A stretch of 64,000 bases of DNA from CAMLIZ01 sp966212505 (GTDB lineage Bacteria; Pseudomonadota; Gammaproteobacteria; Burkholderiales; Burkholderiaceae_C), in NCBI GenBank assembly GCA_966212505.1, contig CBIHRS010000022.1, forward strand, positions 9,922 to 73,921, given 5' to 3'. Positions 48,919 through 57,443 of this stretch are shown piece by piece. Every line of letters starts with the position of its first letter. The first letter of the stretch is position 1. The notes under the pieces were generated by a model, which saw nothing but the letters and a program-made list of their open reading frames with translations, ran no database searches and was not told the origin of the DNA. The translations under genes and the position numbers were made by a program.

Positions 48919-50964
48919 TCAGAAGTTGGCGGTGAGCGTCAACCGCACACTGCGCGGCTCCACCGGATGGAAGTGGATGTCGTCGACACCCGCTGCGGCC
49001 TCGCCGCGCAGGCGAGAGGTGTAGGCGTAGTCGATGTCGCTGGCCTGGCGGTCGAACAGGTTGAACACGTCGACCGCCAGCTTCAGGTCGTTGCTGAAGC
49101 GGTAGCCCACACGCAGGTAGGCCAGCGTGGTCGACTTCGAGCGTAGCGAGCCGTCTTCGACCAGCGGCCTCGGCCCGAAATAGCGCAGCTGGAACTGGCC
49201 CGACCATGGCCCCCGTTGCGTGACGGTGGCGCCCAGCGAGGCCACCTTGGCGATGGCGCCGGGGATGCGGTCGCCCGCTGGATCATGCCCGGTGAAGCGG
49301 GCCTTCGACAGGGCGAGGTCGGCATCGAGCAGCAGCCACGGTCGCGCACGGTAGTGGTTGTTCCACTCCAGGCCCTGGCGCCGGCTCGCGCGGCTGGCTT
49401 CGGTGTCGCCGGCATCGCCCGAGAACACCAGCTCGGAGGCCAGCCGCAGCTGCCACAGCGCGAGCGAGCTCTGCAGCCCGGGAATGATCTCGGTGCGCAG
49501 GCCGAGCTCGCCGCCGCGGCTGCGCACCAGCGGCGTCACCGCAGCGGCGGCCACGGTGGTGCCGCGCGCATCGTTGCTGTGGAAGCCGTGGCCGTAGTCG
49601 ATGAAGAACTCGGTCTTCTGCCACGGCCCGAGGATCAGGGCGAGCTTTGGCGTGACGATGCCGGCGCTGCGGCTGCCGCTGTGGTCGGCGATCGAGCTTG
49701 CCAAGCGAAAGCGGTAGCGGTCGGCGCGCAGCCCGGCCACCACGCGCAGCCATGGCGTCCACGGCGTGTCGTTCTGCAGGTAGAGGCCGAGGCTGGTCTC
49801 GCGCACCGTGCTCTGCTGCACCGTGCCCAGGCGCTGGCGTGCCTCGGTGCGGTACAGCCCCACCGGGTCGAGCCGGTCGTGCCGCAGCTGCAGGCCCAGC
49901 GTGGTGGTGCCGTCGCGGCCGCCCCAATCGGTGTGCCAGCGCCGGCTCGCGCCCAGGCCCAGCACGGTGCGATGCTCGGCCTGCTCGAACTGGTCGCCGT
50001 GGACCGGGTCGTCGAGCAGGAAGGTGAAGTTGGAATACAGGTCGAGCCGCGAGCGGATCGCATAGGCATTGAAGCGCAGGCCGCCATCGTCGAGCGTGCG
50101 CTCGGTGTCGTACGACAGGCTGTAGCGCGCGGTGTTGCCGCCGTCGGTCGAATCGAGTGCGCCGAAGCGATTCACCGCGCCCTGGTCGACCGCGCGCTGC
50201 GGGATCTGGTCGGTGGCGTTCCAGCCGGCCGCATAGCCCATCGCGGTGACCGACGAACGGGCCGCGTCGTCGCCGAAGCTATAGCGCAGCACGCCGTTGA
50301 GGCGATGGAACTTCTCGGGGTTGCGCCACGGGCCGTCGTTGTGCGCGGCCTCCAGCGCATAGAGCAGCCGGCCCAAGGCCAGCGTGGCGCTGTCGGCCAG
50401 CAGCCCGCGGCGGTAGCCGTGTGCTCCGAGCGTGAGGCTGGCGAGGCCGCGTGGCAGCGTGTCGAACAGGCGGATGTGCGCCGCACCGGCGGAGGCGAAA
50501 TCGCCCTCGTCGGCGAAATACGGCCCCTTGCGGTAGGCGATGCGGTCGACCAGCTCGGGGATCAGCCAGTTGAGGTCGCTGTAGCCCTGGCCGTGCGCAT
50601 GGCTGACCATGTTGACCGGCATGCCGTCGACCGTGGTCGCGAAGTCGGTGCCATGGTCGAGGTCGAAGCCGCGCAGGAAATACTGGTTGGCCTTGCCGTC
50701 ACCCGAATGCTGCGTGACGATCACGCCGGGCACGAACTCCAGCACCTCGGCCGGCCGCAGCGTCGGCCGGCTTTCGAGCAGCCGCGCGGTGACCGCGCCC
50801 TGGCTCGCGGCATCGGCGCTGCCGATCGCGTTGTCGTAGTGGCCCAGCACCATCACGGTCTGCGTGGGCGCCGTCTGTGTGGGCTGCTCCTGTGCGCTGG
50901 CCGTCGTGCAGGCGATCGCGACAGCGCCGGCGAGTGCCGTCTGCGCCCATCGTCGTGCTTTCAT
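48919..50964 (-). CDS. TonB-dependent outer-membrane receptor
   Basis: A protein of 681 residues; signal peptide cut near ASA-QEQPT. Plug domain (about 45-165): LRPAEVLEFVPGVIVTQHSG, QYFLRGFDLDHGTDFATTVD, GMPVNMVSHAHGQGYSD and LVDRIAYRKGPYF (TonB box and plug motifs are weaker than in siderophore receptors). The barrel (about 170-681) ends with the classical RSVRLTLTANF, terminal Phe. Ligand unknown: no binding-protein or transporter genes adjoin it, and no Fur or B12-riboswitch feature was seen in the 196 bases upstream. Confidence 0.93.
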   Translation of the reverse strand: MKARRWAQTALAGAVAIACTTASAQEQPTQTAPTQTVMVLGHYDNAIGSADAASQGAVTARLLESRPTLRPAEVLEFVPGVIVTQHSGDGKANQYFLRGFDLDHGTDFATTVDGMPVNMVSHAHGQGYSDLNWLIPELVDRIAYRKGPYFADEGDFASAGAAHIRLFDTLPRGLASLTLGAHGYRRGLLADSATLALGRLLYALEAAHNDGPWRNPEKFHRLNGVLRYSFGDDAARSSVTAMGYAAGWNATDQIPQRAVDQGAVNRFGALDSTDGGNTARYSLSYDTERTLDDGGLRFNAYAIRSRLDLYSNFTFLLDDPVHGDQFEQAEHRTVLGLGASRRWHTDWGGRDGTTTLGLQLRHDRLDPVGLYRTEARQRLGTVQQSTVRETSLGLYLQNDTPWTPWLRVVAGLRADRYRFRLASSIADHSGSRSAGIVTPKLALILGPWQKTEFFIDYGHGFHSNDARGTTVAAAAVTPLVRSRGGELGLRTEIIPGLQSSLALWQLRLASELVFSGDAGDTEASRASRRQGLEWNNHYRARPWLLLDADLALSKARFTGHDPAGDRIPGAIAKVASLGATVTQRGPWSGQFQLRYFGPRPLVEDGSLRSKSTTLAYLRVGYRFSNDLKLAVDVFNLFDRQASDIDYAYTSRLRGEAAAGVDDIHFHPVEPRSVRLTLTANF

Positions 50965-51160
50965 GTCTCGTGCTTTTCTCCGAGGGGGTGATCGCCGATA
51001 CGCAGCGGGCGGCGCAGCGGATGCAGTCGTACCGGCAGAGGGTGGCAGGGGCGTGACGCGGCTTCGCTACACTGCGCGCCGGGTGTTGCGCCGCGCGTGG
51101 TGCAGCAGGTTGTCGCGAAGGTCGGGCCGCCTCGCGGATTCCAACCTGCCCGATCCTCCG

Positions 51161-52420
51161 ATGCACGTCGACACCGTCAATCTCGTCGCCGCAGCGCTTT
51201 TCGCTGTCGCCCTCCTTCACACCTTCGCCGCCAGGCAGTTCGAGCGCTTGTCGCATCGATTCCCGCGGCACGCCGGTGTGTTCCACCTGCTTGGCGAAGT
51301 CGAGGTCGTGTTCGGCTTCTGGGCCATCGTGCTGGTCCTCGCGATGGCGCTGCTCGTCGGTGCCGACTCCGCGCTGCAGTACGCCGAGTCGCGCAACTAC
51401 ACCGAGCCGCTGTTCGTGTTCGTCGTGATGGTCATCGCCGGCTCGCGGCCGGTGCTGCAGACCGTCACGTGGACCATGGGTACCCTCGCTCGCTTCGTGC
51501 CGCTGCCATCCCCGCTGGTGGCCGCCTGGCTCGGGCTGGCCGTGGTGCCGCTGCTGGGATCGCTGGTGACCGAGCCGGCCGCGATGACCATCGCCGCGCT
51601 GATGCTCTCAGGCCTGGCGTTCCGCCGGGCCCTGCCCGAAAGGTTGAAGTACTTCGCGCTCGGCGTGCTGTTCGTCAACGTGTCGATCGGCGGCACGCTC
51701 ACTTCGTTTGCTGCGCCGCCGGTGCTGATGGTCGCGAAGACCTGGCAGTGGGACAGCGCGCACATGGCGCTCGCATTCGGCTGGAAGGCGGCGGCCGCGG
51801 TCGTCGTGAACGCCTCGTTGGCCGTGTTGGCGCTGCGCCGCCACCTTCTCGGCGATGGCCAGGCCGATCTCATCACGCCCGCTGCGACGGTGCCGCTGCC
51901 GGTGGTCGCCGTGCACCTGCTGCTGCTGGCCGGCGTCGTGCTCCTGGCCCATCACCCGGTCGCGTTCCTCGGGCTGTTCCTGCTGTTCCTCGGCTTCGCA
52001 CAGGCCTACGAGCGCTACCAGGACACGCTGCTGATCAAGGAGGCGCTGCTGGTGGCGTTCTTCCTCGCGGGGCTGGTGGTGCTCGGCGGGCTGCAGCAGT
52101 GGTGGCTGCAGCCCATCGTGTCGCAGCTGAAGCCGCTGTCGCTGTTCTTCGGGGCGCTGGGCCTGACCGCGGTGACCGACAACGCCGCGCTGACCTACCT
52201 CGGTTCGCTGATCGCAGGCATCGGCGACACCTCGAAATACATGCTCGTGGCCGGCGCCGTGGCCGGCGGCGGGTTGACGGTGATCGCCAATGCGCCCAAT
52301 CCCGCCGGCGTCGCGCTGTTGCGCCGTGGCTTTGCCGACGAGTCGATCGGCGCGGGCGAACTATTGCTCGGTGCGCTGCTGCCCACCGCGGTGGCCGCGG
52401 CGGCATTGCTGTTGCTATGA
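51161..52420 (+). CDS. Putative Na+/H+ antiporter (PF07399-like membrane protein)
   Basis: A protein of 419 residues, start chosen at ATG 51161 (MHVDTVNLVAAALFAVALLH). At least 10 hydrophobic helices. Blocks such as HRFPRHAGVFHLLGEVEVVF, GSLVTEPAAMTIAALMLS, GGTLTSFAAPPVLMVAKTW, ALGLTAVTDNAALTYLGS and the terminal VIANAPNPAGVALLRRGF match the family of putative Na+/H+ antiporters related to the NhaD/ArsB ion-transporter superfamily. Transport of Na+ against H+ is inferred from the family. It starts 196 bases from the divergent TonB receptor. Confidence 0.85.
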   Translation: MHVDTVNLVAAALFAVALLHTFAARQFERLSHRFPRHAGVFHLLGEVEVVFGFWAIVLVLAMALLVGADSALQYAESRNYTEPLFVFVVMVIAGSRPVLQTVTWTMGTLARFVPLPSPLVAAWLGLAVVPLLGSLVTEPAAMTIAALMLSGLAFRRALPERLKYFALGVLFVNVSIGGTLTSFAAPPVLMVAKTWQWDSAHMALAFGWKAAAAVVVNASLAVLALRRHLLGDGQADLITPAATVPLPVVAVHLLLLAGVVLLAHHPVAFLGLFLLFLGFAQAYERYQDTLLIKEALLVAFFLAGLVVLGGLQQWWLQPIVSQLKPLSLFFGALGLTAVTDNAALTYLGSLIAGIGDTSKYMLVAGAVAGGGLTVIANAPNPAGVALLRRGFADESIGAGELLLGALLPTAVAAAALLLL

Positions 52421-52737
52421 CCGGCAGCCGAGATACGACGTCACGAGCAGCGCCAGTTCGCGGCGCAGCTGCGGCGTGCCGAGTTCTCCGTGGCGAGCGG
52501 CGGCATGCACCACACCCTCGACCGCGCCGGCGAGCACGCGGGCCGCGGTGTCGGGTAGAGCGACCCGATGCTCACGCCGGCCGCTTCGGCCACCTCGTTG
52601 GTGGTGAACTTCATCCAGCCGCGCCGGCCCAGAATGTGAGCCGCCGCCTGCAGGATGGCCTGCACCGTGGCCTGCGCACGCTGCTGCGTCGGGGCCTTGC
52701 GCATGGTTCGCCGCGGCGCCTGAAAGCGAGTAGCCAA
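52415..52737 (-). pseudogene. TetR-family regulator with internal deletion and frameshift
   Basis: From TTG 52737 (or ATG 52704) the frame reads a normal TetR helix-turn-helix: AILQAAAHILGRRG, WMKFTTNEVAEAAGVSIGSLY. Directly after SIGSLY (near 52553) a different frame continues with a typical TetR C-terminal end, AARVLAGAVEGVVHAAARHG then LRRELALLVTSYLG, and stops at TAG 52415-52417. About 80-100 residues of the ligand-binding domain are missing. The two halves are not in the same frame, so it is a remnant rather than a functional gene. It is convergent with the antiporter gene (overlap of 6 bases) and divergent from the dinB gene. Confidence 0.7.
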
Positions 52738-52812
52738 TGCCGAAACTCCCGAACAGAATGTGAGGACGAACTCAGATTCTGCATCGGGGCCGCTGACCCA
52801 AGGGAGGAAGAC

Positions 52813-53325
52813 ATGAGCACGCAGACGCTGCTGACATCGATGCTGCGCTACAAGGCCTGGGCCGACCAGGAACTGATCGGCGAACTGAAGCGGCGCGGCC
52901 ATGAGCTGCCGGCCGACAAGCGCGACAGTGCTCTCCGGCTGCTCGGCCATGCCCACATCGTCGACTGCATCTTCATGGCGCATCTTCAGCGAGCCGAGCA
53001 TGGCTACACGTCGACCGAGCCGGCGGAGGTGCCGCAGCCCGAGGCGCTGTTCCAGGCCATCGAGGATACCGACCGTTGGCTGATCGACCACGCCACCGGG
53101 CTGGGCGCTGAAGAGCTTGCCGAGCGGATCGCGTTCGACTTCACCGACGGCTTCGCCGGCGTGATGTCGCGCGAAGAGATGCTGGGCCACCTGATCGCCC
53201 ACGGTGGCTACCACCGTGGTGAGATCGGGCAGATCCTGACCCAGCAGTTCGGCTCGTCGCCGCCGGACACCTTCACCGGCTACCTGCGGCGCTGGCCCGT
53301 CAGCGATTCGGCAACGTGTAGCTGA
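52813..53325 (+). CDS. DinB-family protein (putative metal-dependent hydrolase or transferase)
   Basis: A protein of 170 residues with GGGAGG just upstream of the ATG. It is a four-helix DinB fold: MLRYKAWADQELIGELKRRG, LLGHAHIVDCIFMAHLQRAE and the C-terminal LIAHGGYHRGEIGQIL, giving the three-His metal site of the family (His in the second helix, His-x3-His in the last). Function in vivo unknown; related proteins are thiol-dependent transferases. It is divergent from the broken TetR gene, its probable former regulator, and its end overlaps the convergent GH26-like gene by 26 bases. Confidence 0.9.
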   Translation: MSTQTLLTSMLRYKAWADQELIGELKRRGHELPADKRDSALRLLGHAHIVDCIFMAHLQRAEHGYTSTEPAEVPQPEALFQAIEDTDRWLIDHATGLGAEELAERIAFDFTDGFAGVMSREEMLGHLIAHGGYHRGEIGQILTQQFGSSPPDTFTGYLRRWPVSDSATCS

Positions 53326-55162
53326 AGATCAGCTCCGGCTTCTCCGCCGTGCCGTTGTTCCAGTCGATGTAGTTGTCGAGCCCGTTGTGGTCGGTCGCGG
53401 TCTGGAACGACAGGCGCAGCTGCGTGTGGCCCTGGCGGTTGAGGTATTGCGTGGGCAGCGCGCCGAACGAGTGCGTGCCGGTGCCGGGGTCGCTCATCGT
53501 GGCCACGTGCACCAGGTCGCGCGCGGTGGTCTTGAAATCGTCGAAGCTGAACGCGGGGCTGGCGCCGAACCATCCCGCGGCCGCATCGATCCACAGCGGG
53601 CCCAGGCCTTCAGTGAACGGGCTGGTGCCGGCCGAGCCCGACTTGGTGAGCAGCAGCGTGGCGGGCGCCGTGCTCAACACCGCGCTCGACGGCAGCGTGG
53701 CCGCCGAGGTGTCGAACGACACGATCGAGCGGTACTGGCAGTTGGTGCAGCCGTTGGGGCCGAGGCCGTCGCCGGTGCGCAGCGGCAGGCCCGCCCAGAT
53801 GGCGCCGCCCTTGCCCGTGTCGGCGCCGGCCTCGCGGATCCAGCCACCTTCGTTGCTCACGAATTCCACGCCGGTGATGCTGGCCACGCGCGGGTCGTCG
53901 ACGAAGGCCGTGGCGTTGTCCTGGTTCTGCACCTCCATGCAGCCCGACTTGTCGCCCCAGTAGTACGCGAAGGCCATGTGCTGCGTGCGGTGGCCATCGG
54001 GCGGATAGCTGTAGTGCCGTGCGTCGACGCTGGTCATGAAGGCCAGTGCATTCTTGTGGTCACCCTTCAGGCACTGGCCATTGGCATCAGTGCCGTACTT
54101 GTAGTTGACCGCCCATTGCGCCGCGCCCAGCGGCTTGTTGTGCGCGATGGCCACGTTCATCAGGTTGTAGAAGGTCACCTGGTCCTGGCCGGAAGTGTCG
54201 GACGAGAAGTCGAGGTGGAAGTAGCCGAGGTCGCGCTGCTGGAAGTAGAACGCGCCGGCCACGATGTCCACATACGGGTTGACGCCGGAGGTGGCGGGCG
54301 AGTTGGTCTCTTCGGGGTACCACGGCGCGAGCTCGCCTTGTGCCGGCTTGCGGTGCCACACCCAGGCTTCCCAGCAGAAGATGAGGTTGTGCAGGCCCTT
54401 GGTGTTGACGTAGTAGTCGGCCACCTGGCGCCACATCTTGCGGAAGTCTTCCGGCGTCTGGGTCTTGTACTGGTTGGGGTAGTAGTACTTCTCGCCGGTG
54501 TTGAACTCGGCGAAGGGCCGGAAGACCACGGGAATAGCCTTGCCGTCGGACGTCTTCAGTGCGGCGATGCCGGTGGCGATGGTGTCGACGTCGGCCCAGA
54601 ACTTCGCGGCGGGCGAGCCGGCCACGCCGCGCTTGCTGATGTCGAGGTCGGCCAGGGAGCCGTCGCTCGCGCTGGCGCTGCGGCCCTGCTCCTGGTTCCA
54701 CGGATTGCGCGGTACCGCGGTGAGCGCCACCACCGGGTGGTAGACCGACGACACGTCGATCAGCTTCTGGTTGATCTGCTGGATCAACGCCGGATCGAGC
54801 AGGTAGTGCTGGAAGGTGAGGTCATGGCCGTCGTAGCGCGCGCCCACCAGGCGCGGGTAGGCGTAGCGGCCCGCGGTGCTGCTCGCGATGCGGTAGGTGC
54901 GCATCTCGAAGGCATCGGTGGCGCCGAGGATGTCGGCCGGCCCGCCCAGGTGTTCGCCTTCGAGCATGTTGCTCGCGTCCTGCAGCGTGCGGCCCTTCAG
55001 GAAAGCATAGGCGGCCTGGGTTTCTGCGGTGGCCTTGCTGTCGCTGAGCGTGGCGCTGGCGCCGTCGCCCGGCATCGCGGGCGCGGCCCAGGCCTGCGCT
55101 GCACACAGCGCCGCGCAGGCCAGGCCGGCCTTCAGTGTCGATCCCCTGAGCTTGAATGTCAT
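53300..55162 (-). CDS. Secreted GH26-like glycoside hydrolase with C-terminal CBM96/DNRLRE-like module
   Basis: A protein of 620 residues; signal peptide cut near AWA-APAMP. The catalytic-like domain (about 45-430) contains VVFRPFAEFNTGEKYYYP with Glu219 in the acid/base position of clan GH-A family 26, then NLIFCWEAWVW and GYFHLDFSSDTSGQ. Where the family normally has the nucleophile Glu after KP-(hydrophobic)-x-x-E, this protein reads KPLGAAQWAV with Gln349. The C-terminal part (about 450-620) looks like a CBM96/DNRLRE sheet (RSIVSFDTSAATLPSSAVLS, then LNRQGHTQLRLSF). Substrate would be mannan or a related beta-glucan; activity is doubtful if Gln349 is really the nucleophile position. Confidence 0.78.
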   Translation of the reverse strand: MTFKLRGSTLKAGLACAALCAAQAWAAPAMPGDGASATLSDSKATAETQAAYAFLKGRTLQDASNMLEGEHLGGPADILGATDAFEMRTYRIASSTAGRYAYPRLVGARYDGHDLTFQHYLLDPALIQQINQKLIDVSSVYHPVVALTAVPRNPWNQEQGRSASASDGSLADLDISKRGVAGSPAAKFWADVDTIATGIAALKTSDGKAIPVVFRPFAEFNTGEKYYYPNQYKTQTPEDFRKMWRQVADYYVNTKGLHNLIFCWEAWVWHRKPAQGELAPWYPEETNSPATSGVNPYVDIVAGAFYFQQRDLGYFHLDFSSDTSGQDQVTFYNLMNVAIAHNKPLGAAQWAVNYKYGTDANGQCLKGDHKNALAFMTSVDARHYSYPPDGHRTQHMAFAYYWGDKSGCMEVQNQDNATAFVDDPRVASITGVEFVSNEGGWIREAGADTGKGGAIWAGLPLRTGDGLGPNGCTNCQYRSIVSFDTSAATLPSSAVLSTAPATLLLTKSGSAGTSPFTEGLGPLWIDAAAGWFGASPAFSFDDFKTTARDLVHVATMSDPGTGTHSFGALPTQYLNRQGHTQLRLSFQTATDHNGLDNYIDWNNGTAEKPELIFSYTLPNR

Positions 55163-55301
55163 GCGGTTCTCCAGTGGTCGTTGACGACGGCTGACATACC
55201 GTCGGGGCGCCATTGGGCATGCAGGGGAGGGCGGCGTAAATGCCGCCGCCGGTGAACGGTGGACTGAAACTGCTGAACGGGCGGATCGGGCTGGTGGACG
55301 A

Positions 55302-56039
55302 TCAGTCCTCGATGTCTTCGTGATGAGCCGTGGCGCCACGCTTCCAGTAGGCCGACGCGCGGATCGCATGCCGGTCCAGGTCCTTGTCGTCGACGAGGAT
55401 GCGGCGCAGTTCCTTGACCATCGCCGCTTCGCCGGCGCACCACGCATAGCCGTCGCCCTCCGGCAGCGCGAGTGCCTTCACCGCCTGCAGCAGCTCTTCG
55501 CGGCTGCGAGCCCAGTGCAGGCTGAGCGTCGCCGCGCTGGACAGCGGCCGGCGGTCGGCTTCCTTCACGTGCAGGAACACCAGCGCGCGCGTGCCGGCCG
55601 GCAGCTCCTCGAGGCGGCGCGCGATCGCGGGCAGCGCGGTCTCGTCGCCGGCCAGCAGGTGCCAGTCGTGATCGACCGGCACCACGAACGAACCGCGGGG
55701 TCCGGCCACCACGAGGCGCTGGCCGGGCGCGGCCTGCCCGGCCCAGCCCGAGGCGGGGCCTTCGCCATGCAGCGCGAACTCCAGCGTCAGCGTGCGTTCG
55801 GCGTTGCTGTAGGCGCGCGGTGTGTAGTCGCGCCGCGCCGGCTCGCCATGGGCGCTGTCGAAGAACAGCTTCACGTGGTCGTCGAACGACAGGCTGGTGA
55901 AGTCGGCCAGCGATTCGCCGCCCAGCGTGATGCGGCGGAAGCCGGGCGTGACGGCCTCGACCGACAGGACTTCGAGTTCGCGCCGCTTGATCTCGTGGCG
56001 CACGCGCTGCACGCGCGAAGGCAGGGTCTCCGTGTTCAT
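55302..56039 (-). CDS. Siderophore-interacting protein (ViuB-type FAD ferric-reductase)
   Basis: A protein of 245 residues. It has the FAD-binding start (ITLGGESLADFTSLSFDDHV, RRDYTPRAYSNAERTLTLEF), the glycine-rich PGQRLVVAGPRGSF, and the NAD(P)-binding SIP C-terminal domain with LLAGDETALPAIARRLE, AWCAGEAAMVKELRRIL and SAYWKRGATAHHE. Siderophore-interacting proteins reduce ferric siderophores in the cytoplasm to release iron. It is divergent from a marR gene with a 39-base spacer carrying operator-like repeats, so it is likely controlled by that regulator, possibly with iron. Confidence 0.93.
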   Translation of the reverse strand: MNTETLPSRVQRVRHEIKRRELEVLSVEAVTPGFRRITLGGESLADFTSLSFDDHVKLFFDSAHGEPARRDYTPRAYSNAERTLTLEFALHGEGPASGWAGQAAPGQRLVVAGPRGSFVVPVDHDWHLLAGDETALPAIARRLEELPAGTRALVFLHVKEADRRPLSSAATLSLHWARSREELLQAVKALALPEGDGYAWCAGEAAMVKELRRILVDDKDLDRHAIRASAYWKRGATAHHEDIED

Positions 56040-56059
56040 CGGGAGGGGTGTCCTTGATG

Positions 56060-56105
56060 GTTGATAATGTCATCCATCATGCGCAAATCGGTTGATAAAG
56101 TCAAC
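56060..56105. promoter_or_regulatory. Two MarR-operator-like inverted repeats, 31 bp apart
   Basis: GTTGATAATGTCATC (56060-56074) and GTTGATAAAGTCAAC (56091-56105) share the pattern GTTGATAAxGTCAxC and are 31 bases apart (start to start, three helix turns). The second is a perfect inverted repeat with 5-base arms. Both lie between the divergent siderophore-interacting protein and the marR start; the second falls inside the proposed marR coding region. Confidence 0.6.
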
Positions 56106-56546
56106 AATCAGGGCGCAGCGCCTGCCGACGAGGTGATGGACCTCGTGCACACGCTGATGCATCAGTTCCGCTCGCTGCAGTACCAGGTGCTGCGCGGCGG
56201 CCCGCACGACATCACCCACATGGAGAGCAAGGTGCTGGGCTTCTTCGCGCGGCATCCGGATGCCACGCAGAGCGACCTGGTGCAGCACAGCGGGCGCGAC
56301 AAGGCGCAGGTCGCGCGGCTGATCAAGGGGTTGCGCGATCAGGGCCTGCTGGAGGCCGAGCCCGACGAGGCCGACCGGCGCAACCTGCGCCTGCACCTCA
56401 CGCCCGATGGCCAGGCGGTGCAGCGTGCGCTGCACCAGCAGGCGAGGCGGCTGGGTGCCCAGGCGGTGAAGGGGCTGGATGAGGCGGAGCGCCGCAGCCT
56501 GGTGGAATTGCTGCGCCGCGTGAAGCGCAATCTCGAATCCGGCTGA
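56079..56546 (+). CDS. MarR-family transcriptional regulator
   Basis: About 155 residues from ATG 56079 (MRKSVDKVNNQG); other in-frame starts are TTG 56061 and ATG 56067, and GGGAGGGG at 56041-56048 is 12 bases before the TTG. The winged-helix core has VMDLVHTLMHQFRSLQYQVL, THMESKVLGFFARHPDATQ, VQHSGRDKAQVARLIKGLRD, and the wing LEAEPDEADRRNLRLHLTPDG (all in pieces). MarR proteins are dimeric repressors of neighbouring operons, so it probably controls itself and the divergent iron-reductase gene. Confidence 0.92.
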   Translation: MRKSVDKVNNQGAAPADEVMDLVHTLMHQFRSLQYQVLRGGPHDITHMESKVLGFFARHPDATQSDLVQHSGRDKAQVARLIKGLRDQGLLEAEPDEADRRNLRLHLTPDGQAVQRALHQQARRLGAQAVKGLDEAERRSLVELLRRVKRNLESG

Positions 56547-56601
56547 TCCGCTGGATGGGGGTTAACGAGACTGAAGTGTTTCCCCATTTTGGAGGATTCA
56601 G

Positions 56602-56637
56602 ATGACCGTGCGGGAGGCGTACGATCCGGTTCCTTGA
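56602..56637 (+). CDS. Possible 11-residue leader peptide
   Basis: ATG 56602 to TGA 56637 encodes MTVREAYDPVP. GGAGG at 56591-56595 is 6 bases upstream, a strong site for such a short frame. It lies 35 bases before the NarL-type regulator start. It could be a regulatory leader or a chance frame. Confidence 0.3.
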   Translation: MTVREAYDPVP

Positions 56638-56672
56638 TGATGTTGGCCCGAGCGCCGTTGGGGGAGCCTCAC

Positions 56673-57368
56673 ATGCAAGATGTCTGTAGTCCGATCCGGC
56701 AGGAGGCGGTCGCGCCTGCCTTGGCCCATGGCGACAAGGCCCTGTCCACAAAGCGGATTCTGCTGGTTGACGACCACGAGCTGGTGCGCGTGGGTGTGAA
56801 AACCATGTACACCGAGATCAACGGTGCGCCGATCGAGTGGCTCGATGCCAGCTCGCTGCAGGAGGCGCTGACGCTGTATCGCGAAGACAGCCGCATCGAT
56901 GCGGTGCTGCTCGACCTCAACCTCGCCGATTGCAAGGGCCTGCAGGGGCTGAGGCAGTTCCTGCAGACCTTTCCGAGCGCCCGCGTCGCGGTGTTCAGCG
57001 GCACGCAGGACGAGTTCGTCGTCCGCCAGGCACGCGCGTTGGGCGCGGTGGGCTACGTGCCCAAGGGCGCGCTGACCGATGAAGTGCGCGACACGCTGGG
57101 CGCGCTGCTGTGGCCGCAGCGCGGCCGGGGCCCGTCGGCCAGCGGCACGCTGTTTCCGCGCTTCCCCGCCTCGGCGATGTACGACCGCGTGGCCGAGCTG
57201 GGCCCGCGCCACCTCGAGATCCTGGAGCTGGTGCTGTCGGGCTGCAGCAACCAGGAGATCAGCACCTCGACGCAGCTCTCGCTCGGCACCGTCAAGAACT
57301 ACGTGTCCTCGCTGTTGCTGGCGCTCGATGTGAAATCGCGCTCGCACATGATCAGCCTCTTTCGTTGA
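56673..57368 (+). CDS. NarL/LuxR-family response regulator
   Basis: A protein of 231 residues; ATG 56673 is chosen because GGGGGAG precedes it by 6 bases, whereas the longer frame begins with TTG. Receiver domain (about 27-145) with VDDHELVRVG, phosphoacceptor Asp81 in VLLDLNLADCKG, and GAVGYVPKGAL. C-terminal LuxR-type helix-turn-helix (about 165-231; GPRHLEILELVLSGCSNQEI, LSLGTVKNYVSSLLLALDV). It is followed 75 bases later by a hybrid kinase gene, which may phosphorylate it. The leader frame at 56602 is directly upstream. Confidence 0.93.
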   Translation: MQDVCSPIRQEAVAPALAHGDKALSTKRILLVDDHELVRVGVKTMYTEINGAPIEWLDASSLQEALTLYREDSRIDAVLLDLNLADCKGLQGLRQFLQTFPSARVAVFSGTQDEFVVRQARALGAVGYVPKGALTDEVRDTLGALLWPQRGRGPSASGTLFPRFPASAMYDRVAELGPRHLEILELVLSGCSNQEISTSTQLSLGTVKNYVSSLLLALDVKSRSHMISLFR

Positions 57369-57398
57369 AATGTCGGCCCCCACGTCGCTTCGCTCCTG

Positions 57399-57413
57399 CC
57401 CCCCGAGGGGGCG
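57399..57413. repeat. GC-rich inverted repeat of Burkholderiales intergenic type
   Basis: GCCCCC (57399-57404), CGA, GGGGGC (57408-57413) follows CGCTTCGCTCCT. This pattern, a TCGCTTCGCTC-like stretch with a CCCCCGAGGGGG core, resembles short intergenic repeats I recall from many Burkholderiales genomes. There is one copy in this window. Confidence 0.5.
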
Positions 57414-57443
57414 TTCATCCGGCTTGAGGCGGCTCGGCGCCGG

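Noticed and set aside
50965..51160. Possible cobalamin riboswitch before the TonB receptor
   Set aside because: No B12-box (GCCACTG-type) or matching stem pattern was seen on the minus strand; only GC-rich sequence.
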